64,000 nucleotides of DNA from Rosenbergiella collisarenosi (GCF_018494085.1 NZ_JABBFP010000001.1:434001-498000); one strand, 5' to 3'. Positions 1-12,028 are shown, counted from the first letter of the stretch. Translations and numbers: made by a program. Notes: generated by a model from the letters alone, not told the origin.

Positions 1-118
1 ATTTCGTTAATCATTTCTTAGCAAACGGTTTTTTCGATAAGATAAGATGCTTTTTTATCATGAAAACCATGAAATCAGCCTGAAAGACGTAAAAAAAAAA
101 ATTAATTCGGCTTCAGTA

Positions 119-147
119 TAGACATCAGCCCTAGGGAACATTAGAAT
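119..147 (+). promoter_or_regulatory. carAB upstream promoter (P1-like)
   Basis: The hexamers TAGACA (119-124) and TAGAAT (142-147) are separated by 17 bp and sit about 110 bp upstream of carA. This matches the place of the pyrimidine-controlled P1 promoter known for E. coli carAB, and the sequence after the -10 (a GCCGCC run then TTTGCC) resembles the E. coli start region from memory. The assignment is inference from sequence and position. The upstream bases 1-118 are AT-rich and show no gene; they could hold the IHF/PepA/PurR-type control sites known for this operon, which I cannot place. Confidence 0.5.
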
Positions 148-189
148 GCCGCCAATTTGCCAAAATCCAGATAGGCAGGCATTTTTGCA

Positions 190-224
190 TTGATTTAATC
201 TCACTAATTGAATTAATATGCATG
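190..224 (+). promoter_or_regulatory. carAB proximal promoter (P2-like) with overlapping ARG box
   Basis: A TTGATT (190-195) / TAATAT (214-219) pair with 18-bp spacing lies just upstream of carA. It overlaps 207-224, which reads TGAAT-TAAT-ATGCA and closely fits the ArgR operator consensus (TGAAT-N4-ATTCA). A second, poorer half-box may lie three bases upstream at 186-203. In E. coli the arginine-repressed promoter P2 is overlapped by two such ARG boxes, so arginine repression is the likely role here. The ArgR claim is inference. Confidence 0.55.
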
Positions 225-255
225 AACAGTGACTATTTATTCCCTGGAGGAAGTT

Positions 256-1404
256 TTGACTAAGTCAGCAATTTTGGTTCTGGAAGACGGAACCGAGTTT
301 CACGGCCGGGCGATCGGCGCATTGGGATCGGCAGTCGGAGAGGTCGTTTTCAATACATCAATGACCGGTTATCAAGAAATCCTTACTGATCCTTCTTACT
401 CCCGCCAAATCGTCACTCTCACTTATCCTCATATTGGTAATGTCGGCACAAACCCCGCCGATGCCGAATCAACATCAGTTCATGCCCAAGGCTTAGTCAT
501 TCGTGACCTGCCTCTGATTGCCAGTAACTATCGCAGTACCAGCGACTTATCCTCCTACCTTACACAGCATAATATTGTGGCGATAGCCGATATCGATACG
601 CGTAAATTAACTCGCCTGCTTCGTGAGAAGGGCGCGCAAAATGGCTGTATCGTGGCGGGTGACCATCCAGATGTTGCTCTTGCCTTAGAAAAGGCGAAGG
701 CTTTCCCTGGCTTAAAGGGAATGGATTTAGCAAAAGAAGTGACCACGCCAGAAAGTTATAGCTGGAAACAAGGGAGTTGGACGCTTGATAGCGAATTACC
801 CGATGCGCGCGATGACGCGGATCTCCCTTGGCATGTAGTGGCCTACGACTACGGCGCAAAGCACAATATCTTACGTATGCTGGTCGATCGCGGCTGTAAA
901 CTGACTGTCGTACCGGCTCAAACGCCAGCCGAAGACGTTTTAGCGCTCAATCCAGATGGAATCTTCCTCTCTAATGGACCTGGTGATCCAGAGCCTTGTG
1001 ACTATGCGATTACCGCAATTCAAGCCTTTCTTAAGACAGAAATCCCGGTCTTCGGAATCTGCCTAGGGCATCAATTGCTGGCCTTAGCGAGCGGCGCGAA
1101 AACAGTAAAAATGAAGCTAGGCCACCATGGCGGTAACCACCCGGTTAAAGATATCGATAATAACGTCGTGATGATCACAGCGCAAAACCACGGCTTCGCG
1201 GTCGATGAACAACAGCTTCCAGAATGTTTGCGTGTGACGCACCGTTCTTTGTTCGATCAAACGGTACAAGGTATTCACCGCACGGACAAGCCTGCCTTTA
1301 GTTTCCAAGGGCACCCTGAAGCGAGTCCTGGCCCACACGATGCGGCCCCGTTATTCGACCATTTTATTGAACTTATTCACGCTTATCGTGGCGCTAAAGC
1401 GTAA
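256..1404 (+). CDS. carA: carbamoyl-phosphate synthase small subunit (glutaminase)
   Basis: CarA hydrolyses glutamine and channels ammonia to CarB, which makes carbamoyl phosphate for pyrimidine and arginine synthesis in the cytoplasm. The N-terminal CPSase_sm_chain domain is followed by a class I glutamine amidotransferase domain from about residue 190. The nucleophile Cys lies in GICLGHQ and the His/Glu pair in QGHPEAS. A longer reading from GTG at 229 exists, but the TTG at 256 is preferred. It follows GGAGG (246-250) at good spacing, gives 382 residues like E. coli CarA, and E. coli carA itself uses TTG. carB follows after 14 bases in the same operon. Identification is near certain; the start is well supported. 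Confidence 0.98.
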   Translation: MTKSAILVLEDGTEFHGRAIGALGSAVGEVVFNTSMTGYQEILTDPSYSRQIVTLTYPHIGNVGTNPADAESTSVHAQGLVIRDLPLIASNYRSTSDLSSYLTQHNIVAIADIDTRKLTRLLREKGAQNGCIVAGDHPDVALALEKAKAFPGLKGMDLAKEVTTPESYSWKQGSWTLDSELPDARDDADLPWHVVAYDYGAKHNILRMLVDRGCKLTVVPAQTPAEDVLALNPDGIFLSNGPGDPEPCDYAITAIQAFLKTEIPVFGICLGHQLLALASGAKTVKMKLGHHGGNHPVKDIDNNVVMITAQNHGFAVDEQQLPECLRVTHRSLFDQTVQGIHRTDKPAFSFQGHPEASPGPHDAAPLFDHFIELIHAYRGAKA

Positions 1405-1418
1405 TCAGGAGAGAAGCA

Positions 1419-4400
1419 ATGCCAAAACGTACTGACCTCAAATCTATCCTGATCTTAGGGGCTGGGCCTATCGTCATCGGCCAGGCCTGCGAATTTGACT
1501 ACTCGGGCGCGCAAGCTTGTAAAGCGCTGCGCGAAGAGGGATATCGGGTTATTTTAGTTAACTCGAACCCTGCGACTATCATGACTGACCCAGAGATGGC
1601 GGATGCCACCTATATTGAGCCGATCAACTGGCAAGTCGTCAGAAAAATCATCGAAAAAGAGCGCCCCGATGCAGTCTTACCGACGATGGGCGGCCAAACG
1701 GCACTGAACTGTGCGTTAGAGCTTGAGCGCCACGGGGTCTTAGAAGAGTTTGGCGTAACGATGATCGGCGCAACGGCAGATGCGATCGATAAAGCAGAAG
1801 ATCGCCAGCGTTTTGATAAGGCGATGAAAAAAATCGGCTTAGATACTGCACGTTCCGGTATCGCTCACACCATGGAAGAAGCGTTGGCGGTAGCGGCAGA
1901 TGTCGGCTTTCCTTGTATTATTCGTCCCTCATTCACCATGGGGGGTACGGGCGGCGGGATCGCTTATAACCGCGAAGAGTTTGAAGAGATCTGTGAGCGC
2001 GGGCTAGATCTGTCCCCGACCAATGAGTTACTGATCGATGAGTCGCTCATCGGTTGGAAAGAGTATGAGATGGAGGTGGTGCGGGATAAAAATGATAACT
2101 GCATCATTGTCTGCTCAATTGAAAACTTCGATGCCATGGGGATCCATACTGGTGACTCCATTACTGTTGCGCCGGCACAGACGCTGACCGACAAAGAGTA
2201 TCAGATCATGCGTAACGCCTCGATGGCGGTCCTACGCGAGATTGGTGTCGAAACGGGTGGGTCCAACGTTCAGTTCTCGGTAAACCCAGAGAATGGTCGT
2301 CTGATTATCATCGAGATGAACCCTCGCGTGTCACGCTCCTCTGCGCTGGCTTCAAAAGCGACGGGCTTTCCGATTGCAAAAATCGCTGCCAAACTGGCCG
2401 TCGGTTATACTTTAGACGAATTAATGAATGATATCACCGGTGGACAGACCCCGGCATCGTTCGAACCGTCTATCGACTACGTTGTGACTAAAATTCCTCG
2501 CTTTAACTTCGAGAAATTTGCAGGGACTAACGACCGCCTGACGACACAAATGAAGTCTGTGGGCGAGGTCATGGCAATTGGCCGTACTCTACAAGAATCG
2601 ATGCAAAAAGCATTACGCGGATTAGAAGTCGGCGCAACTGGCTTTGACCCGAAAGTCGATGCCGATGATGTTGAAGCTTTAACGAAGATTCGTCGCGAGC
2701 TTAAAGATGCGGGGGCAGACCGTATTTGGTACATCGCCGATGCTTTCCGTCATGGCATGTCTGTAGAAGGCGTGTTTAACCTGACGAACGTCGACCGTTG
2801 GTTCTTAGTCCAAATTGAAGAGTTGGTTCGCCTTGAGGCGCAGGTAACGCGTGGTGGCGTTCAAATACTGACCGCTGACTTCCTGCGTCAGCTGAAGCGT
2901 AAGGGTTTTGCCGATGCGCGCCTTGCGACCTTGACTGGTGTGGCTGAAGCGGAAATCCGTAAACTGCGCCAGAACTATAATCTCTATCCTGTCTACAAGC
3001 GTGTCGATACCTGTGCAGCAGAATTTGCGACGGATACGGCGTACATGTACTCCACGTATGAAGAAGAGTGTGAAGCGCAGCCAGACAGTGATCGTGAAAA
3101 AATCATGATTCTAGGTGGCGGGCCGAACCGTATCGGACAAGGTATCGAGTTCGATTACTGCTGTGTTCATGCAGCGTTAGCCCTGCGCGAAGATGGTTAC
3201 CAAACCATTATGGTCAACTGTAACCCTGAGACAGTCTCTACGGACTATGACACCTCAGATCGTCTCTACTTTGAGCCGGTGACCTTCGAAGATGTGCTGG
3301 AAATCGTCCGTATCGAAAAACCGAAAGGCGTTATTGTGCAGTACGGTGGTCAGACGCCATTGAAACTCGCGCGTGCCTTAGAGGCGGCTGGTGTTCCTGT
3401 CATCGGAACCAGTCCTGATGCCATCGACCGCGCAGAAGATCGTGAACGTTTCCAACAAGCGGTTGACCGTCTGGCGTTAAAACAACCGGCGAACGCGACG
3501 GTGACGGCGCTGGAACAAGCGGTAGAGCGCGCAGCGAGCTTAGGCTACCCACTCGTCGTCCGTCCATCCTATGTATTAGGTGGCCGAGCAATGGAAATTG
3601 TTTATGACGAGCAGGATCTCAAGCGCTACTTCCAAACGGCAGTCTCCGTTTCAAATGATGCGCCAGTATTATTAGACCGCTTCTTAGACGATGCCGTGGA
3701 AGTCGATATCGACGCCATCTGCGATGGAGAGCATGTGTTTATCGGTGGCATCATGGAGCACATCGAACAAGCGGGGGTTCACTCAGGGGACTCAGCCTGT
3801 TCTTTACCGGCCTATACGCTAAGCAAAGAGATCCAAGATGTTATGCGTAAGCAGGTTAGGCAGTTAGCTTTCGAGCTGAATGTGCGTGGTCTGATGAATG
3901 TGCAGTTTGCGGTGAAGAACAATGAAGTTTACCTCATTGAGGTTAACCCGCGTGCTGCGCGGACAGTACCATTTGTTTCAAAGGCGACCGGCGTACCGTT
4001 GGCAAAAGTGGCTGCGCGCGTGATGGCAGGGAAAACCTTGGCAGAGCAGGGCGTAACGGAAGAAGTTATCCCGCCTTACTACTCTGTGAAGGAAGTGGTA
4101 CTGCCCTTCAATAAATTCCAAGGTGTCGACCCGATTCTTGGGCCAGAAATGCGCTCGACCGGGGAAGTCATGGGTGTTGGACGGACCTTCGCTGAGGCCT
4201 TCTCAAAAGCGATGCTCGGTGCGCAAGCCATTATGAAGAAAAAGGGACGTGCCTTACTCTCGGTACGTGAAGGCGATAAGAAGCGCGTTGTCGATTTAGC
4301 TGCGAAACTCATTAAGTTTGGCTTCGAACTCGATGCGACACACGGTACTGCGGTCGTATTAGGTGAAGCGGGCATTAACCCTCGCCTCGTTAATAAGGTA

Positions 4401-4643
4401 CATGAAGGCCGCCCGCATATCCAAGACCGTCTGAAAAATGGTGAGTACGCTTATATCGTTAACACTACTGAAGGACGTCAGGCTATCGAAGATTCACGCT
4501 TGATTCGTCGTAGCGCACTGCAATATAAAGTGCATTATGATACGACGATGAACGGTGGCTTCGCGACCGCGATGGCACTCGACGCGGATCCGACTGAGCG
4601 TGTGATCTCTGTACAAGAGATGCATGCTGAGCTGAAAGGTTAA
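1419..4643 (+). CDS. carB: carbamoyl-phosphate synthase large subunit
   Basis: CarB makes carbamoyl phosphate from bicarbonate, ammonia supplied by CarA, and two ATP. The 1074-residue length matches the family. Two homologous ATP-grasp halves are visible. Each opens with a nucleotide-binding segment ([20 protein letters not shown] near residue 10; a [18 protein letters not shown] copy near residue 560) and each carries an NPR-type motif ([16 protein letters not shown] and [16 protein letters not shown]). The C-terminal ~140 residues are the MGS-like allosteric domain, which in E. coli binds UMP and IMP and responds to ornithine. A good ribosome site (AGGAGAG) precedes the ATG. A strong terminator follows directly, so carAB is a two-gene operon. 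Confidence 0.98.
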   Translation: MPKRTDLKSILILGAGPIVIGQACEFDYSGAQACKALREEGYRVILVNSNPATIMTDPEMADATYIEPINWQVVRKIIEKERPDAVLPTMGGQTALNCALELERHGVLEEFGVTMIGATADAIDKAEDRQRFDKAMKKIGLDTARSGIAHTMEEALAVAADVGFPCIIRPSFTMGGTGGGIAYNREEFEEICERGLDLSPTNELLIDESLIGWKEYEMEVVRDKNDNCIIVCSIENFDAMGIHTGDSITVAPAQTLTDKEYQIMRNASMAVLREIGVETGGSNVQFSVNPENGRLIIIEMNPRVSRSSALASKATGFPIAKIAAKLAVGYTLDELMNDITGGQTPASFEPSIDYVVTKIPRFNFEKFAGTNDRLTTQMKSVGEVMAIGRTLQESMQKALRGLEVGATGFDPKVDADDVEALTKIRRELKDAGADRIWYIADAFRHGMSVEGVFNLTNVDRWFLVQIEELVRLEAQVTRGGVQILTADFLRQLKRKGFADARLATLTGVAEAEIRKLRQNYNLYPVYKRVDTCAAEFATDTAYMYSTYEEECEAQPDSDREKIMILGGGPNRIGQGIEFDYCCVHAALALREDGYQTIMVNCNPETVSTDYDTSDRLYFEPVTFEDVLEIVRIEKPKGVIVQYGGQTPLKLARALEAAGVPVIGTSPDAIDRAEDRERFQQAVDRLALKQPANATVTALEQAVERAASLGYPLVVRPSYVLGGRAMEIVYDEQDLKRYFQTAVSVSNDAPVLLDRFLDDAVEVDIDAICDGEHVFIGGIMEHIEQAGVHSGDSACSLPAYTLSKEIQDVMRKQVRQLAFELNVRGLMNVQFAVKNNEVYLIEVNPRAARTVPFVSKATGVPLAKVAARVMAGKTLAEQGVTEEVIPPYYSVKEVVLPFNKFQGVDPILGPEMRSTGEVMGVGRTFAEAFSKAMLGAQAIMKKKGRALLSVREGDKKRVVDLAAKLIKFGFELDATHGTAVVLGEAGINPRLVNKVHEGRPHIQDRLKNGEYAYIVNTTEGRQAIEDSRLIRRSALQYKVHYDTTMNGGFATAMALDADPTERVISVQEMHAELKG

Positions 4644-4655
4644 GTCTGCTAGAAA

Positions 4656-4684
4656 ACGGCCCTGCAATAGGGCCGTAATTTTTT
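4656..4684 (+). terminator. Rho-independent terminator of carAB
   Basis: An 8-bp GC-rich stem (ACGGCCCT / AGGGCCGT) with a 5-base loop is followed by AA and six T, starting 12 bases after the carB stop. Confidence 0.9.
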
Positions 4685-4761
4685 CATACCGCTTTCTAAT
4701 CTCTCGACTAACGCCATGCCTTCTCGTATGATTGCGCGTCTTTTATGCAGAGAGTGCAACT

Positions 4762-5247
4762 ATGTTAAGCCTAATTGCCGCGATGGCAATCGACCGTATC
4801 ATCGGTAAAGAAAACCAAATGCCTTGGCATTTACCCGCCGACTTCGCTTGGTTTAAACAGCAGACTCTGGGCAAGCCCATTATTATGGGGCGTAAAACGT
4901 TCGAATCGATTGGACGTCCGCTTCCTGGGCGTAAAAATATTGTGCTCAGCCGCGAGTCTCAGCCAGCACAAGAAGGGATCCACTGGGTAACATCGATCGA
5001 AGAGGCACTAGCCAGTGCGGGCGATGTTGACGAGGTCATGGTGATTGGCGGGGGGTATCTCTACCAGCAATTACTGCCCCAGGCGCAGCGGCTGTATCTC
5101 ACCCATGTCGATGCGGAAATTGAAGGGGATACCCAGTTTCCCGAATATGATCCCGATCAGTGGGAATCTACTTTTAGTGAGTTTCGCGATGCTGACGAGG
5201 CGAATAGCTATGGCTTGTGCTTCGAGATTTTAGAGAGGCGTGCCTAG
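4762..5247 (+). CDS. folA: dihydrofolate reductase
   Basis: FolA reduces dihydrofolate to tetrahydrofolate with NADPH and is the trimethoprim target. The protein is 161 residues; E. coli DHFR is 159. The active-site acid is Asp27 in [12 protein letters not shown], Trp22 is present, and the NADPH-binding [15 protein letters not shown] and VIGGGYLY segments are intact. Starting at the ATG giving [11 protein letters not shown] aligns exactly with the E. coli N-terminus. An in-frame upstream TTG would add ten residues without family support. The gene stands alone between two terminators and converges with apaH. In E. coli other genes lie between carB and folA; here they are adjacent. Confidence 0.97.
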   Translation: MLSLIAAMAIDRIIGKENQMPWHLPADFAWFKQQTLGKPIIMGRKTFESIGRPLPGRKNIVLSRESQPAQEGIHWVTSIEEALASAGDVDEVMVIGGGYLYQQLLPQAQRLYLTHVDAEIEGDTQFPEYDPDQWESTFSEFRDADEANSYGLCFEILERRA

Positions 5248-5253
5248 GTAATA

Positions 5254-5281
5254 GGATGTCTGTCCGCAGACATCCTTTTTT
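5254..5281 (+). terminator. Rho-independent terminator of folA
   Basis: A perfect 9-bp stem (GGATGTCTG / CAGACATCC), 4-base loop and six T follow the folA stop by six bases. The hairpin lies between the convergent folA and apaH. On the minus strand it lacks a T-run, so it mainly serves folA. Confidence 0.9.
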
Positions 5282-5283
5282 AC

Positions 5284-6111
5284 TTACTCTTCGGCTTTCA
5301 ACTGGGTAGAAGGCTGATGGAAATAGCGGCCATCTTCCCATCGTAACAGCGTTAACGAACCGCCCCAGCAGCATCCCGTATCTAAGCCAATCACATTACT
5401 TGGCGTCCCTTTACCTTCCAACGAAGCCCAATGACCAAAGACAATCGTATAGCTTGGCGGGATCTGTGTGGGAATATCGAACCATGGCTTCAACGGTGGA
5501 GTCGCCTCCTCAGGTTTCTCTTTACAGATCATGTCGAGCTGCCCAGCCGGGAAACAGTAGCGCATGCGCGTCAGCGCATTCGTGCTAAAACGCAGACGCG
5601 CTAAGCCGCTCAGGTTTTCGGACCAGTTATTCGGCATATCGCCATACATGGCATCAAGCAGCAACGGATAGCTATCACTCGCTAATACTGCCTCAATATC
5701 CTTGGCACAGCGCTGAGCAGTCGGCAAGTCCCACTGCGGGGTAATGCCGGCATGCGCCATAATCAGCTGTTTATCGTGATCGATTTGTAATAGGGGTTGG
5801 CGTCGTAGCCAGTTAATCAAATCGTCGCAATCTTCCGCCTCAAGTAACGGCTGTAACCGATCTTTGGACTTGTTTTTGCTGATACCTGCGAATACCGCCA
5901 GAAGATGAAGATCATGGTTACCTAACACGATCCGGACCGAATCACCGAGGGATTTCACCTTCCTTAATACTTCCAGAGAATTAGGGCCGCGAGCCACTAA
6001 GTCACCCGTTAACCATAGTTCGTCCTGCGACGGGTCGAAGGCGACCTGCTCCAGTAATTGACAGAATTCTTGATAACAGCCATGAATATCGCCGATTAAG
6101 TAGGTACTCAT
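5284..6111 (-). CDS. apaH: diadenosine tetraphosphatase, symmetrical
   Basis: ApaH cleaves Ap4A symmetrically to two ADP and also removes Np4N-type caps from RNA in E. coli. This is a calcineurin-like phosphoesterase. The metal ligands are visible in GDIHGCYQE near the start, GDLVARGP near residue 37 and GNHDLHLLA near residue 65. Length is 275 residues, close to E. coli's 280. The ATG giving MSTYLIGD is chosen because AAGG lies at proper distance; an in-frame GTG two codons upstream overlaps that ribosome site. It is the last gene of the pdxA-rsmA-apaG-apaH string, 27 bases after apaG. Confidence 0.96.
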   Translation of the reverse strand: MSTYLIGDIHGCYQEFCQLLEQVAFDPSQDELWLTGDLVARGPNSLEVLRKVKSLGDSVRIVLGNHDLHLLAVFAGISKNKSKDRLQPLLEAEDCDDLINWLRRQPLLQIDHDKQLIMAHAGITPQWDLPTAQRCAKDIEAVLASDSYPLLLDAMYGDMPNNWSENLSGLARLRFSTNALTRMRYCFPAGQLDMICKEKPEEATPPLKPWFDIPTQIPPSYTIVFGHWASLEGKGTPSNVIGLDTGCCWGGSLTLLRWEDGRYFHQPSTQLKAEE

Positions 6112-6138
6112 TGTCACCCTTCGTAAGAAAAATTGCGG

Positions 6139-6516
6139 TTAGTGCAGGGCGCCTTCTACGGCTAAGAGAAATAGAGGAATCTGGGCTTTGAACTCGCTAC
6201 CATCTTCATTTCTCATTAAATAATGACCTTGCATCGTGCCTACAGGCGTTTCAAGCATCGCGCCACTCGTGTATTGGAAGCGTTCGCCCATTTTGAGGTG
6301 CGGCTGTTTACCTACGACGCCTTCGCCTTCTACCTCCGTGATTTTTTCATTACCATCAGTAATCAGCCAGTAACGCTCTAGTAGCTGCATAGGCTGATCG
6401 CTCTGATTCTCTAGGGTAATAGTATAGGCGAATTGGTACTGATTGTTATCCGGCGCCGAATGCGCCGGAAGATAATGAGTGGTGACGCTAATCTTTAAGG
6501 CGGTAGTGTCCGACAT
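6139..6516 (-). CDS. apaG: ApaG, DUF525 domain protein
   Basis: This is a small single-domain (DUF525, fibronectin-III-like fold) protein of 125 residues, the same length as E. coli ApaG. Conserved features are the AYTITLENQS, LLERYWLITDGN and YTSGAMLETPVGTMQGHY segments. Its biochemical role is unsettled. It travels with apaH and rsmA and has been linked to cobalt resistance and magnesium efflux in Salmonella (CorD). The chosen ATG overlaps the rsmA stop by one base (TAATG), which implies translational coupling. A longer reading into rsmA has no support. Confidence 0.94.
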   Translation of the reverse strand: MSDTTALKISVTTHYLPAHSAPDNNQYQFAYTITLENQSDQPMQLLERYWLITDGNEKITEVEGEGVVGKQPHLKMGERFQYTSGAMLETPVGTMQGHYLMRNEDGSEFKAQIPLFLLAVEGALH

Positions 6517-7343
6517 TATTCCTCGCGAGGTTGTTGGGGAGGATGGGCCGTCAGCCATTGCGCAAGTTGGCAATATTGACCGATGGTAACATTCTCAGCA
6601 CGAAGCGTGCCATCAATCCCTAATTGCTCAAGCACGTCAGCGCTGAACAGGTGTCCTAGGCTGTTACGCAATGTCTTACGACGTTTTCCAAAGGCTTCTA
6701 AGGTAATACGACCCAGTACGCGGACATCGACCTCAGGATAAGGCGATTGCTGATGGGGAACTAAACGTACCACGGCTGAATCGACTTTTGGCGGCGGAGT
6801 AAAGGCATGCGGCGGCACTTCGAGTACTGGGATGACTTGGCAGTAGTACTGTGCCATCACCGTTAAGCGTCCATAAGCTTTACTATCCGGTCCTGCTACC
6901 AGACGATTAACGACCTCTTTCTGCAGCATAAAGTGCATATCTTTAATCGCTTTGGTGAAGCTGAAAAGATGGAACATTAATGGCGTCGAAATATTATAGG
7001 GCAGGTTACCAAATACGCGTAGCGGTTGGCCTCTTTGCTCAGCGAGCTCGCCGAAATTAAATGTCATCGCGTCTTGCTGAAAAATAGTCAGCTTAGGCCC
7101 TAAGAAGGGGTGTGTCTGCAGGCGCGCAGCCAGATCGCGATCGAGCTCGACAACGGTCAGGGCATCAAGGCGCTCGCCGACCGGCTCTGTAAGTGCACCA
7201 AGACCTGGGCCGATTTCTACCATGGCATCCTGTTTGGTCGGATGGATAGCAGAGACTATGCTATCGATAACATAGCTGTCATTCAGGAAGTTTTGTCCAA
7301 AACGTTTGCGGGCATAGTGGCCCTGATGTACGCGATTATTCAT
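6516..7343 (-). CDS. rsmA: 16S rRNA dimethyladenosine transferase
   Basis: RsmA/KsgA dimethylates two adjacent adenosines near the 3' end of 16S rRNA (A1518 and A1519 in E. coli) during 30S maturation; its loss gives kasugamycin resistance. The 275-residue protein shows RKRFGQNFL, the SAM-binding [12 protein letters not shown], the catalytic NLPYNIS motif near residue 113, and the C-terminal RKTLRNSL segment. It overlaps the pdxA stop by 8 bases upstream and apaG by 1 base downstream, an arrangement shared with E. coli. Confidence 0.97.
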   Translation of the reverse strand: MNNRVHQGHYARKRFGQNFLNDSYVIDSIVSAIHPTKQDAMVEIGPGLGALTEPVGERLDALTVVELDRDLAARLQTHPFLGPKLTIFQQDAMTFNFGELAEQRGQPLRVFGNLPYNISTPLMFHLFSFTKAIKDMHFMLQKEVVNRLVAGPDSKAYGRLTVMAQYYCQVIPVLEVPPHAFTPPPKVDSAVVRLVPHQQSPYPEVDVRVLGRITLEAFGKRRKTLRNSLGHLFSADVLEQLGIDGTLRAENVTIGQYCQLAQWLTAHPPQQPREE

Positions 7344-8328
7344 TACTACTCTTAATCATAGTGATAGCGAGGCGCAGGGCAGTGATAAAACTCCCCGTAT
7401 CCGCCTGGTGTGTCCCGGCTAAGTCGAGGGCAGTGCCATGATCGACTGAGGTCCGGATAAAAGGTAAACCTAGGGTAATATTTACCGCGCGACCAAACCC
7501 CTGATACTTCAATACCGGTAGCCCTTGGTCATGGTACATAGCCAGTACCGCGTCGGCCTGCTGCAAATATTTAGGTTGGAAAAGTGTATCGGCAGGCAGC
7601 GGGCCAGTGAGGCGATAGCCCCGTTCACGTAACTTAGCGAGAACCGGTTCGATCACGTCGATCTCTTCGCGACCCATATGCCCGTTTTCGCCGGCATGTG
7701 GATTGAGTCCACTCACTAGAATATGCGGATCACTTAGCCCGAATTTACGACACAGGTCTGTGTGCAGAATGGTGATCACCTCGCATAAGCTTTGCTGAGT
7801 GATGGCCGCGGAGACATCTTTCAACGGAAGGTGCGTCGTCGCGAGCGCTACTCGTAGCTCCTCGGTGGCTAACATCATCACAACACGCGGGGTTAACGAG
7901 CGATCCGCGAAGAATTCGGTATGACCCGTGAAAGGTATGCCTGCGTCATTGATAACCCCTTTATGGACGGGGCCGGTGACGAGTGCGTCGAATTCACCAT
8001 TGAGATTTCCATCGCACGCGCGTGCCAGCGACTCGAGAACATACGGGCTATTAGCTACATTGAGTAGGCCGGGTGTCGTGATCGCGGGTAAGGGGATCTC
8101 ACAGAGCGTTAAACTTCCGGCTGCCTGTTCTTGCGCGGGTCGTTGCGGTTGGTAGTCGTGCAGGGTAAGAGGTAAGCCAAGCTGTGTGGCTCGTTGCAAG
8201 AGTAGGGTGCGGTCGGCACAAACTACGAGTTCTGCGGGCCAAGCCTGTTGCGCTAGTTGCACAATGAGGTCTGGACCAATCCCGGCGGGTTCGCCGGGAG
8301 TGATAGCGATACGAGGAATATCAGCCAT
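7336..8328 (-). CDS. pdxA: 4-hydroxythreonine-4-phosphate dehydrogenase
   Basis: PdxA oxidises 4-phosphohydroxy-L-threonine with NAD+ in the DXP-dependent pyridoxal phosphate pathway. The protein is 330 residues (E. coli 329). Substrate- and metal-binding histidines are seen in GHTEFFAD, in [13 protein letters not shown] and in [13 protein letters not shown]. It overlaps surA by 8 bases and rsmA by 8 bases, so surA-pdxA-rsmA-apaG-apaH is probably one transcript with lptD upstream. Confidence 0.97.
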   Translation of the reverse strand: MADIPRIAITPGEPAGIGPDLIVQLAQQAWPAELVVCADRTLLLQRATQLGLPLTLHDYQPQRPAQEQAAGSLTLCEIPLPAITTPGLLNVANSPYVLESLARACDGNLNGEFDALVTGPVHKGVINDAGIPFTGHTEFFADRSLTPRVVMMLATEELRVALATTHLPLKDVSAAITQQSLCEVITILHTDLCRKFGLSDPHILVSGLNPHAGENGHMGREEIDVIEPVLAKLRERGYRLTGPLPADTLFQPKYLQQADAVLAMYHDQGLPVLKYQGFGRAVNITLGLPFIRTSVDHGTALDLAGTHQADTGSFITALRLAITMIKSSNE

Positions 8329-9616
8329 TAGAGTCTAAGATTTTTACGTATGCAGAAGCACGTTCTTCTTGCATCCAAGTTTGCGCTTCTTCTGCAAACT
8401 TACGATTGAACAGGATGCGGTAAGCCCGATCTTTTTCTGCTTCATCTGTCTTATCTACCTGACGTGTCCCCAGCAGCTCGATCAAATGCCAGCCGAAAGT
8501 AGAACGTACCGGTTGACTGAGTTTGTTCGGTGACAGGTGCATTAATGCATCGCGGAACGCAGGATCGTAAATAGTCGGCGACGCCCAACCTAAATCACCA
8601 CCTTGGTTAGCAGAACCCGGATCGTCAGAATTCTGACGTGCCGCGTTAGCGAACGTCGTTTTGCCGCTACGGATATCCGCAGCAATCTGTTCGATTTTAG
8701 CGCGTGCTTGATCATCGTTCATGATCGGTGAGGTCTTGATTAAGATATGGCGCGCATGCACTTCGGTCACAGAGACGTTTTTACTTTCGCCACGCATATC
8801 GTTGACTCTCAGGATATGAAAGCCGACGCCAGAACGGATAGGACCGATAATATCACCTTTCTGCGCGGTGCTAAGGGCTTGGCTAAACAGGGAAGGAAGC
8901 TCTTCGATTTTTCCCCACCCCATGTTGCCGCCTTTCAGCGCTTCAGGCGCGGCGGAATAGGTCACCGCCATTTTACCGAAGTCTGCTCCGCCACGTAATT
9001 CACCGATTAACTTCTTCGCTAAGTCTTCTTCGTCGTCGACTTGTTGTTGCGTCGGGTTCTCTGGCAGAGGCAGTAAGATCATGCTCAGGTTCATCTCAGT
9101 GCCCGGAACATTCTGCGCAGCGACTTGTTTCGCTAGGGTATCGACTTCTTGTGGAAGAATAGTGATACGGCTACGCACCTCGTTATTTCGCACTGCCGCA
9201 ATCGTCATTTCATGACGGATCTGGGTACGATAGGTTTGATAGTTCATGCCATCGTAGGCCAGACGGCTGCGAAGTTGATCCAGAGTCATATGGTTTTGAC
9301 CGGCGATATTTTGGATCGCTTCGTCTAACTCTTGGTCGCTGATATTAACGCCAGCGCGTTGACCCTGTTGCATGATAATGCTGTCCATGATCTGCCGTTC
9401 TAAGATCTGATGGCGTAATGTTGCATCATCCGGTAATTGCTGCCCTGCCTGACGAGCTTGGCTCTTCACAGATGCCATCATGCTGTCTACATCACTTTCG
9501 AGTACCACACCGTTATTGACGACGGCTGCAACTTTATCGATCACTTGAGGCGCTGCAAACGTGTAACTAGCGTTCGCCATTAAAGCGCCGAGCATCAGGA
9601 GTTTCCAATTCTTCAT
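8321..9616 (-). CDS. surA: periplasmic chaperone and PPIase SurA
   Basis: SurA escorts unfolded outer-membrane proteins, LptD among them, through the periplasm to the BAM complex. The 431-residue protein has a Sec signal peptide (cleavage after SYTFA, mature APQVIDK). The N-terminal chaperone domain spans about 22-170. Two parvulin domains follow, about 175-275 ([16 protein letters not shown]) and 290-390 ([12 protein letters not shown]), then a C-terminal helix. It lies 54 bases after lptD, so chaperone and major client share an operon as in E. coli. Confidence 0.97.
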   Translation of the reverse strand: MKNWKLLMLGALMANASYTFAAPQVIDKVAAVVNNGVVLESDVDSMMASVKSQARQAGQQLPDDATLRHQILERQIMDSIIMQQGQRAGVNISDQELDEAIQNIAGQNHMTLDQLRSRLAYDGMNYQTYRTQIRHEMTIAAVRNNEVRSRITILPQEVDTLAKQVAAQNVPGTEMNLSMILLPLPENPTQQQVDDEEDLAKKLIGELRGGADFGKMAVTYSAAPEALKGGNMGWGKIEELPSLFSQALSTAQKGDIIGPIRSGVGFHILRVNDMRGESKNVSVTEVHARHILIKTSPIMNDDQARAKIEQIAADIRSGKTTFANAARQNSDDPGSANQGGDLGWASPTIYDPAFRDALMHLSPNKLSQPVRSTFGWHLIELLGTRQVDKTDEAEKDRAYRILFNRKFAEEAQTWMQEERASAYVKILDSNG

Positions 9617-9670
9617 ACATATTCCATCGTTAAGGCCGCAATGCGGAAATTACCGGTTATCGACTAATAA

Positions 9671-12028
9671 TTAAAACGCTGGCTGATAAGGGATAATTCC
9701 CTGAGTCCGCATCTCTGCGGTGCCTAGACCGTAGTTAGCCCCTAATCCTCTGAACTCAATATTGAATGAGATTTGATTATCGTACTCACTCGTATTGTTC
9801 TGCCAGCCATTGATCTTACGTTCATAACCCAAGCGTACCGCATAGCAACAAGAGCTATATTGCACGCCAAGCAGCTGCTCCGCAGGCTTACTATTACGCG
9901 TATCATAATAGTAAGCGCCAACTACCGACCATGCATCAGCAATCGGCCAGCTGGCGGTGGCACCGACTTGTGAGATCCCGTTCTTATAGATTGGGCTAGT
10001 GGTGTAGATCGAGTTATTCATCGCACGAGCAATGTATTCAGGACTACTATAGCGATAGTTCAGTTGTATCACACGGTCACTATCTTGGCGGTATTCCAGA
10101 CCAGCATTACCTTGAGCGACGTTGTTCAAGTGGGTGTCATACTGAAGCCCACCACGTAAACCCCATTGATCAGTCATGCGCCAGTAAGTGTCACCTGCCC
10201 AAATAATACTTCCCGTATCATTATCATCCGACGGGTCACCCGTACGAGAACGGGTAAACGCGTATATCTGACCTACAGAAGCGTTAAAACGTTCAACTAA
10301 ATTTTCGTCATAGATACGCGTCGTAACGCCGGTTGCTAATTGGTTAGTCGACGCAATACGATCTAGCCCGCTATACGTACGGTCACGGAACAGGCCCGTG
10401 TAATCCGTCTGCAAGAGTGTGGAATCGTAAGGATAGATATTATTTTGATTACGGTATGGCGTATACAGGTACTGAACACGTGGTTCCAGTGTTTGAGTAT
10501 ACCCTTGCGCCCAGTCCATATCGCGGTCAAAGACGAGCTTACCATCGACCTTGAATTGCGGTAGTGTGCGGTTAACCGAGCTTTTTAAATTGTAATCGCC
10601 ACCATTAGGGAGGTCATTGGCGTTTTGCAAGTGTTCTTGCTGGTAGTGGGTCGCCAGTAATTTTGCTTCGGTATTTAAACTCGCCCAGCCATTAGACAGC
10701 GGTAAGTCGATGGTCGGCTCAATGTGCAACCGGGTCGCGCGAGGTAAACGCGAATTCGTGTTGGTAAAACGCGCGAATTGACCATAAACATGGGTATCGA
10801 ACGGCCCGACATCATTTTGGTAAAGATTGACATCCAACTGTGGCAGGGTGCGATAAATACTAGTGTTTAACTTATTAAACGTCTGGAAATCACGCGTCGA
10901 GAGCGTTGCATCCCAATTAGTTGCGGCGTAGCCGAAACTAAATTTCTGATCCGCATAGCCGTCGGTCGAGCTGTAATATTTTGAGTCGAGATCGTTAAAG
11001 TAGTAACGGTCGCTGACCTTGGTATAGTCCGCGTTGAAACGCCAATGTTGGTCATAGACCCCACTGTGGTTCCAGTAGAATAACCAGCGCTTCGACCCAT
11101 CGCCTGATGAGAGGCCGCGAGCCTCTTTTTGTTTATCGTACTGATTGTCCGAACCGAGATAGTCGAACTCCATCAATCCGGCACCGAGTACGGAGAGGTA
11201 ACGGAATTCGTTTTGTAACTGCATGCCCCGCTTACTCATGTAGTGCGGAGTAATGGTCGCATCCATCTGCGGCGCAATGTTCCAGTAATAAGGCAACATA
11301 AACTCGAAGCCATTCTTACTGCCATATTTCGCGTTAGGGATCAGGAAACCTGAGCGACGACGGTCGCCGATCGGTATTTGCAAATAGGGGCTATAGAAGA
11401 CCGGTACTGAACCGATTTTAAAGCGAGCATTCCAGATTTCAGCCACTTCTTCTTGGCGATCTTCGATTATTTGTGAACCGACTACGCTCCAACTATTCGC
11501 GTTGGGTAAACAGGTAGTGAAACTACCGTTTTCTAAAATAGTATAACGGTTATCGCCGCGCTGCTTCATTTGGTCGCCGGTACCACGGCCTTGGCGATCC
11601 ACCATTTGGTAGTTACCATTCCAAACGTTGGTATCTTTAGTATTGAGATTGGACCAGGCCTTCGGGCCTCTTAAGATAACTTGGTTATCATCATAATGAA
11701 CATTGCCCAAGGCATCGACGGTACGAGTCGGTGTAGATTGACCTGCTTGCTGACGTTGGTGAAGTTGAACTTGGTCAGCCTGTAGGCGGCTATTACCTTG
11801 GTTAACATCTACTTTACCATCGAAAATCGCATCATCTGGATAGTTCCCTTTGACACTATCGGAGTGAATAGTGACTGGCTGGGTATTCGGGTCGCTATTG
11901 ACCAGCGGACGATTATAAGAAGGAACGCCCAGCATACATTGCGACATCAGATCGTCAGCAAGCGAATACTGGCTGTATAAGGCTGATCCAATCATGGTGG
12001 CCAGCAATGTAGGTAGTCTTTTATTCAT
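9671..12028 (-). CDS. lptD: LPS-assembly outer-membrane protein LptD
   Basis: LptD with LptE inserts lipopolysaccharide into the outer leaflet of the outer membrane. The 785-residue precursor has a signal peptide ending near SLA-DD, an OstA/LptA-like jellyroll at about 55-200 and a large 26-strand type beta-barrel with a C-terminal Phe. All four cysteines of the required disulfide network are present at 31, 173, 727 and 728, matching E. coli C31, C173, C724 and C725. It is divergent from djlA and heads the surA-pdxA string. Oxidative folding through DsbA is expected from this cysteine set. Confidence 0.97.
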   Translation of the reverse strand: MNKRLPTLLATMIGSALYSQYSLADDLMSQCMLGVPSYNRPLVNSDPNTQPVTIHSDSVKGNYPDDAIFDGKVDVNQGNSRLQADQVQLHQRQQAGQSTPTRTVDALGNVHYDDNQVILRGPKAWSNLNTKDTNVWNGNYQMVDRQGRGTGDQMKQRGDNRYTILENGSFTTCLPNANSWSVVGSQIIEDRQEEVAEIWNARFKIGSVPVFYSPYLQIPIGDRRRSGFLIPNAKYGSKNGFEFMLPYYWNIAPQMDATITPHYMSKRGMQLQNEFRYLSVLGAGLMEFDYLGSDNQYDKQKEARGLSSGDGSKRWLFYWNHSGVYDQHWRFNADYTKVSDRYYFNDLDSKYYSSTDGYADQKFSFGYAATNWDATLSTRDFQTFNKLNTSIYRTLPQLDVNLYQNDVGPFDTHVYGQFARFTNTNSRLPRATRLHIEPTIDLPLSNGWASLNTEAKLLATHYQQEHLQNANDLPNGGDYNLKSSVNRTLPQFKVDGKLVFDRDMDWAQGYTQTLEPRVQYLYTPYRNQNNIYPYDSTLLQTDYTGLFRDRTYSGLDRIASTNQLATGVTTRIYDENLVERFNASVGQIYAFTRSRTGDPSDDNDTGSIIWAGDTYWRMTDQWGLRGGLQYDTHLNNVAQGNAGLEYRQDSDRVIQLNYRYSSPEYIARAMNNSIYTTSPIYKNGISQVGATASWPIADAWSVVGAYYYDTRNSKPAEQLLGVQYSSCCYAVRLGYERKINGWQNNTSEYDNQISFNIEFRGLGANYGLGTAEMRTQGIIPYQPAF

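Noticed and set aside
1-118. 3' end of an upstream gene before carA
   Set aside because: All frames are short and AT-rich and no recognisable protein end is visible; it is treated as intergenic.
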